This document shows positions 16,540 through 25,953 of a DNA stretch of 64,000 bases, one piece after another. Made by a program: the position numbers and the translations under genes. The notes below the pieces were generated by a model. The model was not told the DNA's origin. It ran no database searches and saw only the letters and a list, made by a program, of their open reading frames with translations. The stretch is from Blautia sp900556555 (lineage in GTDB: Bacteria; Bacillota; Clostridia; Lachnospirales; Lachnospiraceae): NCBI GenBank assembly GCA_964250615.1, contig CAXUGM010000003.1, one strand, 5' to 3'. Position 1 is the first letter of the stretch. Each line of letters starts with the position of its first letter.

Positions 16540-19380
16540 ATGGCAGTGAAAATGCAGGCTAGGCAGTTTATTAAAATACGCGGGGCAAATGAAAATAACC
16601 TGAAAAATTTAGATGTAGATATACCAAGAGATGAACTGGTAGTCCTTACAGGGCTCAGTGGCTCAGGAAAAAGCTCACTGGCCTTTGATACCATCTATGC
16701 GGAAGGTCAGAGAAGATATATGGAGTCACTGTCTTCTTATGCCAGACAGTTTCTCGGACAGATGGAAAAGCCAGATGTAGAGAGCATCGAGGGGCTTTCT
16801 CCAGCCATTTCCATTGACCAGAAGTCCACCAACCGGAATCCCCGTTCCACCGTGGGAACTGTGACGGAAATTTATGATTATTTCCGTCTTTTATATGCAA
16901 GAATCGGAATCCCCCATTGTCCCAAATGCGGAAGAGAAATCAAGAAACAGACGGTGGACCAGATGGTGGATCATATTATGGCATTGCCGGAGAGGACAAA
17001 GATACAGCTTCTTGCCCCGGTAGTCAGAGGCCGCAAGGGAACTCATGCAAAACTTCTGGAGCAGGCAAGAAAAAGTGGATTTGTTCGGGTTCAGATTGAT
17101 GGAAATCTTTATGAACTCAGTGAAGAAATCAAGCTGGACAAAAACATCAAGCATAATATTGAGATTGTAGTGGACCGTCTGATCGTGAAGGAAGGAATTG
17201 AAAAAAGGCTGACAGACTCTATTGAGACTGTGCTGAATCTTGCAGAGGGACGTCTTGTGGTGGATACCATGGATGGAAACCAGATTAATTTCAGCCAGAG
17301 CTTTGCCTGCCCGGACTGCGGAATCAGCATTGATGAGATAGAGCCAAGAAGTTTTTCCTTCAACAATCCTTTTGGAGCCTGCCCGGATTGCTTTGGCCTT
17401 GGATACCGTATGGAGTTTGATATTGACCTGATGATACCGGACAGAAGCCTCAGTATTTCCCAGGGGGCGATTGTTGTCATGGGGTGGCAGTCCTGTGCAG
17501 ACAAAGGTAGCTTTACCCGGGCGATTCTAGATGCACTGGCAGAAGAATATGGATTTGATCTGGACACACCGTTTGAAGATTATCCCCAGGAGATTCAGGA
17601 TGTGCTGATTTACGGAACAGGAGGAAAAGAAGTCAAGGTACATTATAAGGGGCAAAGAGGAGAAGGCGTTTATGATGTGGCTTTTGAAGGAATCATTAAA
17701 AATGTAGAGAGACGTTACCGTGAGACAGGATCAGACACGATGAAGCAAGAATACGAAAGTTTCATGCGGATTACTCCATGCCCGACATGTAAGGGACAGA
17801 GACTGAAACCAGAAGCACTGGCAGTAACCGTGGGAGACAAGAATATCCATGAGGTCACTACCATGTCTGTGAGCACACTTCAGGAATATCTGATGAACCT
17901 GCAGCTTACCAAGACGCAGCAGATGATCGGTGAACAGGTTTTGAAGGAAATTAAGGCCAGAGTCGGATTTTTGGTAAACGTAGGGCTGGATTACCTTACA
18001 CTTGCCAGAGCCACAGGGACACTTTCTGGAGGAGAAGCACAGCGAATCCGGCTGGCAACCCAGATTGGTTCTGGCCTGGTAGGGGTGGCTTATATTCTTG
18101 ATGAGCCAAGTATTGGGCTTCATCAGAGAGATAATGATAAACTTCTGGCTACGCTGAAACATCTCCGGGATCTTGGAAACACCCTGATCGTGGTAGAACA
18201 TGATGAAGATACCATGAGAGCAGCAGACTGTGTGGTAGATATTGGACCCGGAGCAGGAGAGCATGGCGGAGAGCTGGTAGCAATCGGAACCGCAGAGGAA
18301 ATCATGGAGAACCCTAATTCTGTCACAGGCCAGTATTTAAGCGGAAAAATCAAGATTCCTGTGCCTTCTGTAAGAAGAAAACCTTCAGGTTATCTTACGA
18401 TTAAAAAAGCAGCAGAAAATAATCTGAAAAACATAGATGTGAAAATCCCTCTGGGAATCATGACTTGTGTAACAGGGGTTTCCGGTTCAGGAAAAAGTTC
18501 TCTGGTAAATGAGATTTTATATAAGAGTCTCGCCAGAAAGCTGAATCACGCAAGAATTATTCCTGGGAAACATAAATGTATTGAAGGAACAGAACAGTTA
18601 GATAAGGTTATCAATATTGACCAGTCTCCGATTGGAAGGACACCGCGCTCCAATCCAGCGACTTATACAGGAGTGTTTGACCAGATCCGTGACTTATTTG
18701 CTGCCACCGCAGATGCAAAGGCAAGAGGGTACAAAAAAGGCAGATTCAGTTTCAATGTCAAAGGCGGACGGTGCGAAGCGTGCAGCGGAGACGGTATTCT
18801 GAAGATAGAAATGCATTTCCTGCCAGACGTGTATGTTCCCTGTGAGGTCTGTCACGGAAAACGTTATAACAGAGAAACTCTGGAAGTGAAATACAAAGGA
18901 AAAAGTATTTATGATGTGCTGAATATGACCGTAGAGGAGGCACTGGGATTTTTTGACCATGTTCCTTCTATTAAGAGAAAAATACAGACACTCTATGATG
19001 TGGGACTGTCTTATATCCGTCTGGGGCAGCCGTCCACGGAACTTTCAGGAGGAGAGGCACAGCGAATCAAGCTGGCAACAGAACTTAGCAAACGGAGCAC
19101 CGGAAAAACCATCTATATTTTAGACGAGCCGACTACAGGACTTCATTTTGCGGATGTACACAAACTCATTGAGATTCTCCAGCGGCTTTCAGAAGGAGGA
19201 AATACGGTTGTTGTGATTGAGCATAATCTGGATGTCATAAAAACTGCGGATTATATCATAGATATTGGTCCGGAAGGGGGCGATAAAGGAGGAACTGTGA
19301 TTGCTAAGGGAACTCCAGAGGAGATTGCAGCGAATCCTGTATCCTATACAGGTCAATATGTGTCAAAATATTTGAGATGA
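16540..19380 (+). CDS. uvrA: Excinuclease ABC subunit A
   Basis: UvrA is the damage-recognition ATPase of nucleotide excision repair and works with UvrB and UvrC. The length of 946 residues is standard. The two ABC modules show Walker A GLSGSGKS (38-45) and GVSGSGKS, two LSGGEAQRI signatures and LDEPS/LDEPT Walker B motifs. Zinc-binding CxxC pairs are intact (CPKC, CPDC twice, CPTC, CEAC/CEVC). GAGAGGAAA is the ribosome site. uvrB and uvrC are not in the window. Confidence 0.98.
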   Translation: MAVKMQARQFIKIRGANENNLKNLDVDIPRDELVVLTGLSGSGKSSLAFDTIYAEGQRRYMESLSSYARQFLGQMEKPDVESIEGLSPAISIDQKSTNRNPRSTVGTVTEIYDYFRLLYARIGIPHCPKCGREIKKQTVDQMVDHIMALPERTKIQLLAPVVRGRKGTHAKLLEQARKSGFVRVQIDGNLYELSEEIKLDKNIKHNIEIVVDRLIVKEGIEKRLTDSIETVLNLAEGRLVVDTMDGNQINFSQSFACPDCGISIDEIEPRSFSFNNPFGACPDCFGLGYRMEFDIDLMIPDRSLSISQGAIVVMGWQSCADKGSFTRAILDALAEEYGFDLDTPFEDYPQEIQDVLIYGTGGKEVKVHYKGQRGEGVYDVAFEGIIKNVERRYRETGSDTMKQEYESFMRITPCPTCKGQRLKPEALAVTVGDKNIHEVTTMSVSTLQEYLMNLQLTKTQQMIGEQVLKEIKARVGFLVNVGLDYLTLARATGTLSGGEAQRIRLATQIGSGLVGVAYILDEPSIGLHQRDNDKLLATLKHLRDLGNTLIVVEHDEDTMRAADCVVDIGPGAGEHGGELVAIGTAEEIMENPNSVTGQYLSGKIKIPVPSVRRKPSGYLTIKKAAENNLKNIDVKIPLGIMTCVTGVSGSGKSSLVNEILYKSLARKLNHARIIPGKHKCIEGTEQLDKVINIDQSPIGRTPRSNPATYTGVFDQIRDLFAATADAKARGYKKGRFSFNVKGGRCEACSGDGILKIEMHFLPDVYVPCEVCHGKRYNRETLEVKYKGKSIYDVLNMTVEEALGFFDHVPSIKRKIQTLYDVGLSYIRLGQPSTELSGGEAQRIKLATELSKRSTGKTIYILDEPTTGLHFADVHKLIEILQRLSEGGNTVVVIEHNLDVIKTADYIIDIGPEGGDKGGTVIAKGTPEEIAANPVSYTGQYVSKYLR

Positions 19381-19469
19381 TTGCCCCTTTTCAATGGATA
19401 GGAAGTTGTATATAATGAATAGGAACTAAAGGAATGGTTGCCGGTAAAGTTCAGGAAAGGGGTATTTTC

Positions 19470-20465
19470 ATGGCAGCATCAGATATAGGAATTGATTTAG
19501 GAACAGCCAGTATCCTTGTATATGCAAAAGGAAAAGGAATTGTTTTAAAAGAACCGTCTGTAGTGGCATACGATAAAGATAGTAATAAGATCAGGGCTGT
19601 GGGAGAAGAAGCACGGCAGATGATAGGAAGGACACCTGGAAACATTGTGGCAGTCCGCCCTCTGAGGCAGGGAGTGATCTCTGACTATGAAGTTACAGAG
19701 AAAATGCTGAAATATTTTATTTCTAAAGCTATTGGAAAAAGGGCATTCAGAAAACCAAGAATCAGCATCTGTGCACCGAGCGGAATTACAGAAGTAGAAA
19801 AGAAAGCCGTGGAAGAGGCAACATATCAGGCAGGAGCCAGGGAAGTTTCTATTATTGAAGAGCCCATTGCGGCTGCCATTGGTGCCGGAATTGACATTAC
19901 CAGGCCCTTTGGAAACATGATTGTGGACATCGGGGGAGGCACTACAGATGTAGCTGTTATTTCCCTTGGTGGAACCGTGGTATCCACCTCTATAAAAGTA
20001 GCAGGTGATAATTTCGATGAAGCGATCATGCGTTATATCAGGAAAAAACATAATCTTATGGTTGGCGAGCGTACAGCGGAAGATATTAAAATCCAGATTG
20101 GAACCGTGTATTCTGCTCCACAGGCAAAGACCATGGAAGTAAAGGGCAGGGATACCATAACAGGTCTTCCCAAAAGTGTTACGTTATCATCAGAGGAAAT
20201 CAAAGAAGCTCTCACAGATGCTTCCACACAGATTATGGAGACCATACACAGTGTTCTGGAGAAAACACCACCGGAACTTGCTGCGGATGTGGCAGAAAGA
20301 GGAATTGTACTCACAGGAGGCGGTGCCCTGCTAGGAGGCCTGGAGGAACTGATTGAGGCGGAAACAGGGATTAACACCATTGTGGCAGAAGAACCGGCAC
20401 TTGCGGTAGCAATCGGTACTGGCCAGTACATGGAATTAATGAGCAAGATGAACGGAAAGCTGTAA
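19470..20465 (+). CDS. mreB: Rod-shape determining protein MreB
   Basis: This is a bacterial actin that directs lateral-wall synthesis at the membrane. It has 331 residues, with the actin-fold phosphate-1 motif IGIDLGTASILVY, the phosphate-2 motif DIGGGTTDVAVI and the adenosine motif GIVLTGGGALLGG. I chose ATG 19470, which follows GGAAAGGGG; an in-frame ATG at 19434 lacks a site. A TATAAT at 19411 is a possible -10 box without a convincing -35. mreC and mreD are not adjacent, so this could be the Mbl or MreBH paralogue. Confidence 0.9.
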   Translation: MAASDIGIDLGTASILVYAKGKGIVLKEPSVVAYDKDSNKIRAVGEEARQMIGRTPGNIVAVRPLRQGVISDYEVTEKMLKYFISKAIGKRAFRKPRISICAPSGITEVEKKAVEEATYQAGAREVSIIEEPIAAAIGAGIDITRPFGNMIVDIGGGTTDVAVISLGGTVVSTSIKVAGDNFDEAIMRYIRKKHNLMVGERTAEDIKIQIGTVYSAPQAKTMEVKGRDTITGLPKSVTLSSEEIKEALTDASTQIMETIHSVLEKTPPELAADVAERGIVLTGGGALLGGLEELIEAETGINTIVAEEPALAVAIGTGQYMELMSKMNGKL

Positions 20466-20493
20466 GACAAAAGAAGTACAGAGAGGAACAGAA

Positions 20494-22725
20494 GTGGAAG
20501 AAACAATAGAAGGATATGTAGACCATATTATATACCGGAATCAGGAGAATGGATATACCGTTGCCAGCCTTATTGTAGATGGGGAGGAACTAACTTGTGT
20601 CGGAACTTTTCAGGCACTGAGTGAAGGTGAGACTATCTGCGGAAAAGGACGGTACACGGAGCATCCTTCTTATGGACAGCAGTTTTCTATATATTCCTAT
20701 GAAACTGTGGTTCCACAGGATGCTTTCGCTATTGAGAGATATCTTGGATCCGGGGCAATCAAAGGAATCGGTGCAGCCCTTGCGGCAAGAATTGTCCGGA
20801 AATTCGGGGATGATACCCTGCGTATCATTGAAGAAGAACCGGAACGTCTGGCAGAGGTGAAGGGAATCAGCGAGCGTAAGGCCAGAGAGATTGCCGAGCA
20901 GGTGGAAGAAAAAGCGGATATGAGAAAAGCCATGATGTTTCTCCAGAAATACGGGATTTCCCAGACTCTTGGTGCGAAAATATACCAGCAGTATAAGCAG
21001 GATATGTACAGGATTTTAAAGGAAAATCCTTATAAAATGGCAGAAGATATCAATGGAGTCGGCTTTAAGATGGCAGATGAGATTGCTTCCAGGATTGGCA
21101 TACATACAGACTCTGATTATCGTATCAGAAGCGGGCTTTTATACATATTACTCCTTGCTACAGGGGAAGGTCATGTGTATCTGCCCAAGAAGCTGCTCTT
21201 AGAACGGGCACAGCAGCTTTTGGGAGTGCAGGCAGACTATATGGAAAAGCATCTCACGGATTTAGCCATAGACAGAAAAATTGTTATAAAAGAGATTGAT
21301 ACAGATCATACAGGGAAGCAGCAGGTGGTCTACGCAAGCCAGTATTATCAGATAGAACTGCATACAGCACAGATGCTCCATGAATTAAATGTGAAGGATA
21401 CTGCCGAAGAAGAGGTTTTGCAGGAAAAAATCAAACAGATTCAGAGAGCAGAAAAGATAGATTTAGACGAAAAGCAGCAGGAAGCGATCAAAGAGGCAGT
21501 CAGAAATGGCCTGATGGTCATTACCGGAGGCCCCGGTACAGGAAAAACCACAACCATCAATGCCATTATCCGTTATTTTGAGATGGAAGGTCTTGATATC
21601 TATCTGGCTGCACCTACAGGAAGGGCAGCTAAGAGGATGACAGAGGCTACGGGCTATGAGGCAAAGACCATACACCGGCTTCTGGAGCTTACCGGGATAC
21701 CGGAAGAATCTTCTGCAAGAGTGCACTTTGAAAGGAATGCCCAGAATCCTCTGGAGGCAGATGTGATCATCATTGATGAAATGTCCATGGTAGATATTTT
21801 TCTCATGCATGCACTGCTTTCTGCGGTTGTTACAGGCACCAGGCTGATTTTAGTAGGTGATGTGAACCAGCTTCCAAGTGTAGGACCGGGAAGTGTGTTA
21901 AAGGATATTATCCGTTCCGGAGAATTTCCGGTGGTAGAATTAACAAAAATTTTCCGCCAGGCATCACAGAGTGATATTGTAGTAAATGCCCATAAGATCA
22001 ATCAGGGTATTCCAGTAGTATTAGATAACAAAAGCATGGACTTCTTTTTCTTAAAACGTTATGATGCCAATGTGATTATCAGCGTTGTAATTACTCTGAT
22101 TCAGAAAAAACTGCCCAAATTTGTGGATGCACAGCCCTATGATATCCAGGTTCTTACCCCAATGAGGAAAGGCCTTTTGGGGGTGGAGCGTCTCAATGGG
22201 ATTCTGCAGCAGTATCTGAATCCTCCTGAAAAGGAAAAGAAAGAAAAAGAGCATGGAAACGGGCTTTTCCGTGAAGGTGATAAAGTCATGCAGATTAAAA
22301 ATAATTATCAGATTGAATGGGAAGTCAGAGGCCTGTATGGAATACCGGTGGAGAAAGGTGTAGGTGTTTTCAATGGAGACACGGGAATTCTACGGGAAAT
22401 CAACACCTTTGCGGAAACGGTTACGGTAGAGTTTGATGAGAGAAAATTCGTGGAATATTCCTTCAAACAATTAGACGAGCTGGAACTGGCTTATGCAATC
22501 ACCATCCACAAGGCTCAGGGAAGTGAATATCCGGCTGTTATTATTCCTCTTCTTGGAGGCCCGAAAATGCTGATGAACAGAAATCTGTTGTACACAGCAG
22601 TAACAAGGGCACGTAAATGTGTTACCTTAGTGGGGGATGAAAAGACTTTTGAGGAAATGGAAAACAACCGCATGGAGCAGAGCAGGTACACGACTCTTGA
22701 TTTGCGCATAAAGGAGACTTATTGA
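20494..22725 (+). CDS. recD2: RecD2-type ATP-dependent DNA helicase
   Basis: This is a superfamily 1B 5'-3' helicase of the RecD2 group, found in bacteria without RecBCD, with roles in repair and mismatch processing. At 743 residues it has the family's N-terminal OB-like domain, helix-hairpin-helix repeats (about 95-190), Walker A GGPGTGKTT, Walker B IIIDEMSM, and the C-terminal AITIHKAQGSEYP and YTAVTRARK motifs. The start is GTG 20494, with GAGAGG 7 nt upstream. It lies 28 bp after mreB and overlaps comFC by 4 bp, so the three may be one operon. Confidence 0.94.
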   Translation: MEETIEGYVDHIIYRNQENGYTVASLIVDGEELTCVGTFQALSEGETICGKGRYTEHPSYGQQFSIYSYETVVPQDAFAIERYLGSGAIKGIGAALAARIVRKFGDDTLRIIEEEPERLAEVKGISERKAREIAEQVEEKADMRKAMMFLQKYGISQTLGAKIYQQYKQDMYRILKENPYKMAEDINGVGFKMADEIASRIGIHTDSDYRIRSGLLYILLLATGEGHVYLPKKLLLERAQQLLGVQADYMEKHLTDLAIDRKIVIKEIDTDHTGKQQVVYASQYYQIELHTAQMLHELNVKDTAEEEVLQEKIKQIQRAEKIDLDEKQQEAIKEAVRNGLMVITGGPGTGKTTTINAIIRYFEMEGLDIYLAAPTGRAAKRMTEATGYEAKTIHRLLELTGIPEESSARVHFERNAQNPLEADVIIIDEMSMVDIFLMHALLSAVVTGTRLILVGDVNQLPSVGPGSVLKDIIRSGEFPVVELTKIFRQASQSDIVVNAHKINQGIPVVLDNKSMDFFFLKRYDANVIISVVITLIQKKLPKFVDAQPYDIQVLTPMRKGLLGVERLNGILQQYLNPPEKEKKEKEHGNGLFREGDKVMQIKNNYQIEWEVRGLYGIPVEKGVGVFNGDTGILREINTFAETVTVEFDERKFVEYSFKQLDELELAYAITIHKAQGSEYPAVIIPLLGGPKMLMNRNLLYTAVTRARKCVTLVGDEKTFEEMENNRMEQSRYTTLDLRIKETY

Positions 22726-23429
22726 AGTTATTTAAAGCATGGATTGAAATATTATATCCCAGGCACTGCCCTGTCTGTCATGACATTGCAGTGCCCAGGG
22801 GACAGAAAATCTGTACATCCTGTAAGGAAAAATTAAAACCAATTACAGGACCAAGATGTTATAAATGTTCGAAACCGCTGGAAAGCAGGGAACAAGAATA
22901 CTGTACGGACTGTCAAAAACCACATCATTTTGACCAGGGTATCGGAATCTTTACTTATGGTTCAGTTCTAAAAGAATCTTTATTTCGTCTGAAATATGGA
23001 AACCGTCAGGAATACGGTATTTTCTACGGGCAATTCGCAGCACAATATTCCAGAAAACAAATAGAAATATGGAATCCGCAAGTGATTATTCCAATACCGC
23101 TTCATAAAAAGAAGCTGGCGAAACGTGGATATAACCAGGCAGAGCTGATTGCATCAGCACTTGGAAAAGAACTTGGTATCAAAACAGATACCACTGTACT
23201 GAAAAGAAAAATTTATACGAAACCGCAGAAAGATTTAAGTAACAGAGAAAGAAAGAAAAATCTGGAACATGCTTTTGAGACCAGGGGGGATTTGCCATGG
23301 AAAAGGATTCTTCTGGTGGATGATATCTATACTACAGGGGCAACCATAGATGAGGCGGCAAAGACACTGAAAAAAGCAGGTGCAGAAAAAGTCTGGTTTC
23401 TTACCATAGGGATTGGGGCAGATACCTGA
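22722..23429 (+). CDS. comFC: ComFC/ComF family phosphoribosyltransferase-like protein
   Basis: ComFC proteins are needed for late steps of DNA uptake in naturally competent Firmicutes, though many hosts are not known to be competent. The 235-residue protein has an N-terminal zinc ribbon (CPVC, CTSC, then CYKC and CTDC) and a C-terminal PRTase domain with the PRPP loop VDDIYTTGAT. The TTG start overlaps the recD2 stop as TTGA, with AAGGAG upstream. comFA is not adjacent. Confidence 0.9.
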   Translation: MKLFKAWIEILYPRHCPVCHDIAVPRGQKICTSCKEKLKPITGPRCYKCSKPLESREQEYCTDCQKPHHFDQGIGIFTYGSVLKESLFRLKYGNRQEYGIFYGQFAAQYSRKQIEIWNPQVIIPIPLHKKKLAKRGYNQAELIASALGKELGIKTDTTVLKRKIYTKPQKDLSNRERKKNLEHAFETRGDLPWKRILLVDDIYTTGATIDEAAKTLKKAGAEKVWFLTIGIGADT

Positions 23430-23433
23430 AAAG

Positions 23434-23465
23434 TCTTGATTCAATTCAAGAGGGTATGCTATAAT
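23434..23465 (+). promoter_or_regulatory. Strong extended -10 promoter with an inverted repeat over the -35 box
   Basis: TTGATT (23436-23441) and TATAAT (23460-23465) are 18 bp apart, and TGC before the -10 makes it extended. The arms TCTTGA and TCAAGA form an inverted repeat with a 6-bp spacer right across the -35 box. That could be a weak intrinsic stem after comFC or an operator for the two membrane-protein genes that follow. Confidence 0.65.
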
Positions 23466-23530
23466 GCAATATGTATATACAAAGGAAGAATATAGAATTT
23501 TTACAAGGAAAAAGAGAAAAGAGGTATTTT

Positions 23531-23962
23531 ATGCTAAACAATCAAAAAATAAAAAAAATGCATAAATTAGCCGTATATGAATCAGGAGTTGGAAAAGAAG
23601 ATCTTGCTGTGAGCAATTATTACAGAAGCGATTATATTGGTCTTGCACTGATAAAAAACTTTTTTCTGACCACCATTGGCTATGGAATTCTTTTGATGAT
23701 TTATCTGGGATATAAGAGCGAATATTTGATGGCAAATATCCATAAAATGAATCTTGTTTTATTTGCTGTGAAAATTATCGGAATCTATGTTATTATGTTA
23801 GTGGCTTACAGTATTCTTACTTATATTTATAGTTCCGTTAAATATTCCAGGGCACAGGCCGGAATTCAGGGATATTATAAAGGACTGACCCAGATGAAAA
23901 AATTTTATGACAGAGAAGAAAAAAGAAATGGAAGAATTACAGGAAGGAAGGAAACATCATGA
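23531..23962 (+). CDS. Hypothetical two-helix membrane protein
   Basis: I do not recognise this family. The 143-residue protein has a soluble N-terminus of about 35 residues, two membrane helices (near residues 40-60 and 80-108, the second very hydrophobic and aromatic-rich) and a basic C-terminal tail ending in KRNGRITGRKETS. I chose ATG 23531 because GAGG lies 6 nt before it; the frame also opens at 23471. It overlaps the next membrane-protein gene by 4 bp (ATGA), so the two products probably work together. Confidence 0.7.
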   Translation: MLNNQKIKKMHKLAVYESGVGKEDLAVSNYYRSDYIGLALIKNFFLTTIGYGILLMIYLGYKSEYLMANIHKMNLVLFAVKIIGIYVIMLVAYSILTYIYSSVKYSRAQAGIQGYYKGLTQMKKFYDREEKRNGRITGRKETS

Positions 23963-24990
23963 CAGCATTATTGGAGTTAAAACAAAAAATCAAATCATTT
24001 TACAGTGAACATGATGTGATGTTGCTGTCGGTTTCAAAATTTCTTTTAGCATTTGTGTTGTTTCAGGGAATTAACGGCAGTATGGGAATGATGGAAAAGA
24101 TGAATAATATCTTTGTGGTATTAATCTTATCTCTTATCTGTGCAGTGATGCCAATAAATGCCATGGCAGTGATTGGATGTTTTATGATTGTGGCTCATTG
24201 TTATGCAGTGGGAATCGAGGTGGCAGGAGTTGCCATGGTATTTTTGCTGCTTTTGATGATTCTTTTCCTGCGGTTTACGTCAAAAGATAATGCGGCTCTG
24301 GTGTTTACACCGGTAGCATTTTCGCTCAGGATTCCAACAGCGGTTCCTGTTATAAGCGGGCTTTTGAGGACCCCGTCTTGTTCTGTACCTGCAGGATGTG
24401 GTGTACTGCTGTATTATTTTATGAAGGTAGTGAAAGAAAAGAGTACAGTCCTTCAGGGGAAAGAAACAAAACTTGTCCAGAAGCTTCAGATTCTCCTGGA
24501 TGGAATTATGAAGAATCAGGAAATGTGGCTGACAATCCTGACTTTTGTTGTGGTTGTTATGGTTGTTTATATGATTTCCAGATGTTCTTTCGACTACTCT
24601 TGGAGAATTGCAAATGCAACAGGTGCTGTCTGTTATATTGTTATCATGGTTTTGGGCGGAATGTTCTTTGATATCGATATTAATATCGTGAGTATTGTGA
24701 TATCAGCAGTTCTGGCATTTGTGCTTGGGCTTATCACAGAGTTTGCAATCCTGGGCGTGGATTATTCCAGAAGCGAACATACCCAGTTTGAAGATGATGA
24801 ATATGTATATTATGTGAAGGCTGTTCCGAAATCTTTTGTTGCAAAAAAAGAAAAGAGTATTAAGACTATTTCTTCTGATTATGGTAAGAAGGAAAAAACA
24901 GAACAGGACGAAGTAAGTCCTGTTGAAAGAGTCCATGAGGAAAATTTTGATTTTGAAAAACAGTTAGAAGAATCATTGAAAGACTTATAA
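23959..24990 (+). CDS. Hypothetical polytopic membrane protein with cytoplasmic acidic tail
   Basis: The family is not recognised. Its 343 residues include about seven to eight hydrophobic helices, split by a cytoplasmic loop (about residues 155-188), and a hydrophilic C-terminal tail of about 75 residues rich in Asp, Glu and Lys, starting at RSEHTQFEDDEYVYYVKAVP. The motif GLLRTPSCSVPAGCG lies between helices. It is translationally coupled to the 143-residue membrane protein and precedes cdaA by 66 bp. That position hints at a cell-envelope or c-di-AMP-linked function, but nothing in the sequence proves it. Confidence 0.75.
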   Translation: MTALLELKQKIKSFYSEHDVMLLSVSKFLLAFVLFQGINGSMGMMEKMNNIFVVLILSLICAVMPINAMAVIGCFMIVAHCYAVGIEVAGVAMVFLLLLMILFLRFTSKDNAALVFTPVAFSLRIPTAVPVISGLLRTPSCSVPAGCGVLLYYFMKVVKEKSTVLQGKETKLVQKLQILLDGIMKNQEMWLTILTFVVVVMVVYMISRCSFDYSWRIANATGAVCYIVIMVLGGMFFDIDINIVSIVISAVLAFVLGLITEFAILGVDYSRSEHTQFEDDEYVYYVKAVPKSFVAKKEKSIKTISSDYGKKEKTEQDEVSPVERVHEENFDFEKQLEESLKDL

Positions 24991-25056
24991 ATCTAAAGAT
25001 AAGATTTGAGTATCAGGTTGTAATGTAGTAGAGAAAAGGGAAGGGGAGATGGAGCT

Positions 25057-25953
25057 ATGGGCAAAATTTTTGATTTTGCAGAAAATTATTTCAGTGCGGT
25101 AGCGTCGCTGACAAGCATTCAGTGGAACGATATCGTGGAAATTCTGCTTATCGCTTTCTTTGTCTATCAGTTCATGCTTTGGATCAGGAACACAAGAGCA
25201 TATTCTCTGCTGAAGGGGATTTTGATTGTGTTTGTGTTTATCTTTTTAGCATATCTTTTGCAGATGAACACTATTCTATGGCTGGTATATAATGCAGGCG
25301 GTTATGCGATTACCGCCGTGCTTGTTATTTTTCAGCCGGAGCTTAGGAAGGCACTGGAAGAACTGGGACATAAGAAAATCGTAAGTACTCTAATCCCTTT
25401 TGATAATGGAAAAAAGGAAGATGAGGGCAGATTCAGTGACAGGACAGCAAATGAAATTGTCAGAGCCAGTTTTGAAATGGGAGCAGTAAAAACAGGAGCC
25501 CTGATTGTTATCGAGGAAGAAACTATTCTCAATGAATATGCCAGAACAGGAATTTATCTGGATTCGCTGGTGAGCAGCCAGCTTTTAATTAACATTTTCG
25601 AGCACAATACACCGCTGCATGATGGTGCAGTTATCATCAGGGGAGACCGTGTTGTTGCTGCTACCTGTTATCTGCCATTGTCAGATAACCTTAGCCTGAA
25701 TAAAAATCTGGGAACAAGACACAGAGCAGGAGTAGGTATCAGCGAAGTCAGCGATTCTCTTACAATTATCGTTTCAGAAGAGACAGGAAGGGTTTCCGTT
25801 GCTAACCATGGAAAGCTTCAGGTTGGTGTAACCAGGGAAGAACTAAAGAAAATATTAGAAGAAGAACAGAATAAAACAAAACCAGAAAAGCAGAAGGTAA
25901 AACGGAAATTATGGAAGGGATTGGTGAAGAATGAAGAAAAGCCTAATGAATAA
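25057..25953 (+). CDS. cdaA: Diadenylate cyclase CdaA
   Basis: CdaA makes the essential second messenger c-di-AMP from two ATP. It has three N-terminal membrane helices (about 25-95), then a DAC domain with the catalytic DGA at 189-191 and RHR at 221-223. Length is 298 residues; the C-terminal tail is charged (QNKTKPEKQKVKRK). GGGGAGATGGAG is the ribosome site. It overlaps cdaR by 23 bp, matching the conserved cdaA-cdaR pairing; glmM, often third, is not here. Confidence 0.97.
   Translation: MGKIFDFAENYFSAVASLTSIQWNDIVEILLIAFFVYQFMLWIRNTRAYSLLKGILIVFVFIFLAYLLQMNTILWLVYNAGGYAITAVLVIFQPELRKALEELGHKKIVSTLIPFDNGKKEDEGRFSDRTANEIVRASFEMGAVKTGALIVIEEETILNEYARTGIYLDSLVSSQLLINIFEHNTPLHDGAVIIRGDRVVAATCYLPLSDNLSLNKNLGTRHRAGVGISEVSDSLTIIVSEETGRVSVANHGKLQVGVTREELKKILEEEQNKTKPEKQKVKRKLWKGLVKNEEKPNE

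Noticed and set aside
17109..18264. Long open frames on the minus strand within uvrA (152 and 177 codons).
   Set aside because: They mirror conserved uvrA codons; the composition is serine-rich and no ribosome site precedes them.
19381..19416. mreB promoter with TTGCCC and TATAAT.
   Set aside because: The spacing is 24 bp, too long for a sigma-A promoter; only the -10 box is convincing.
23412..23451. Terminator after comFC from the TCTTGA/TCAAGA repeat.
   Set aside because: The stem has 6 bp and no T-run follows; it is better explained as part of the downstream promoter region.
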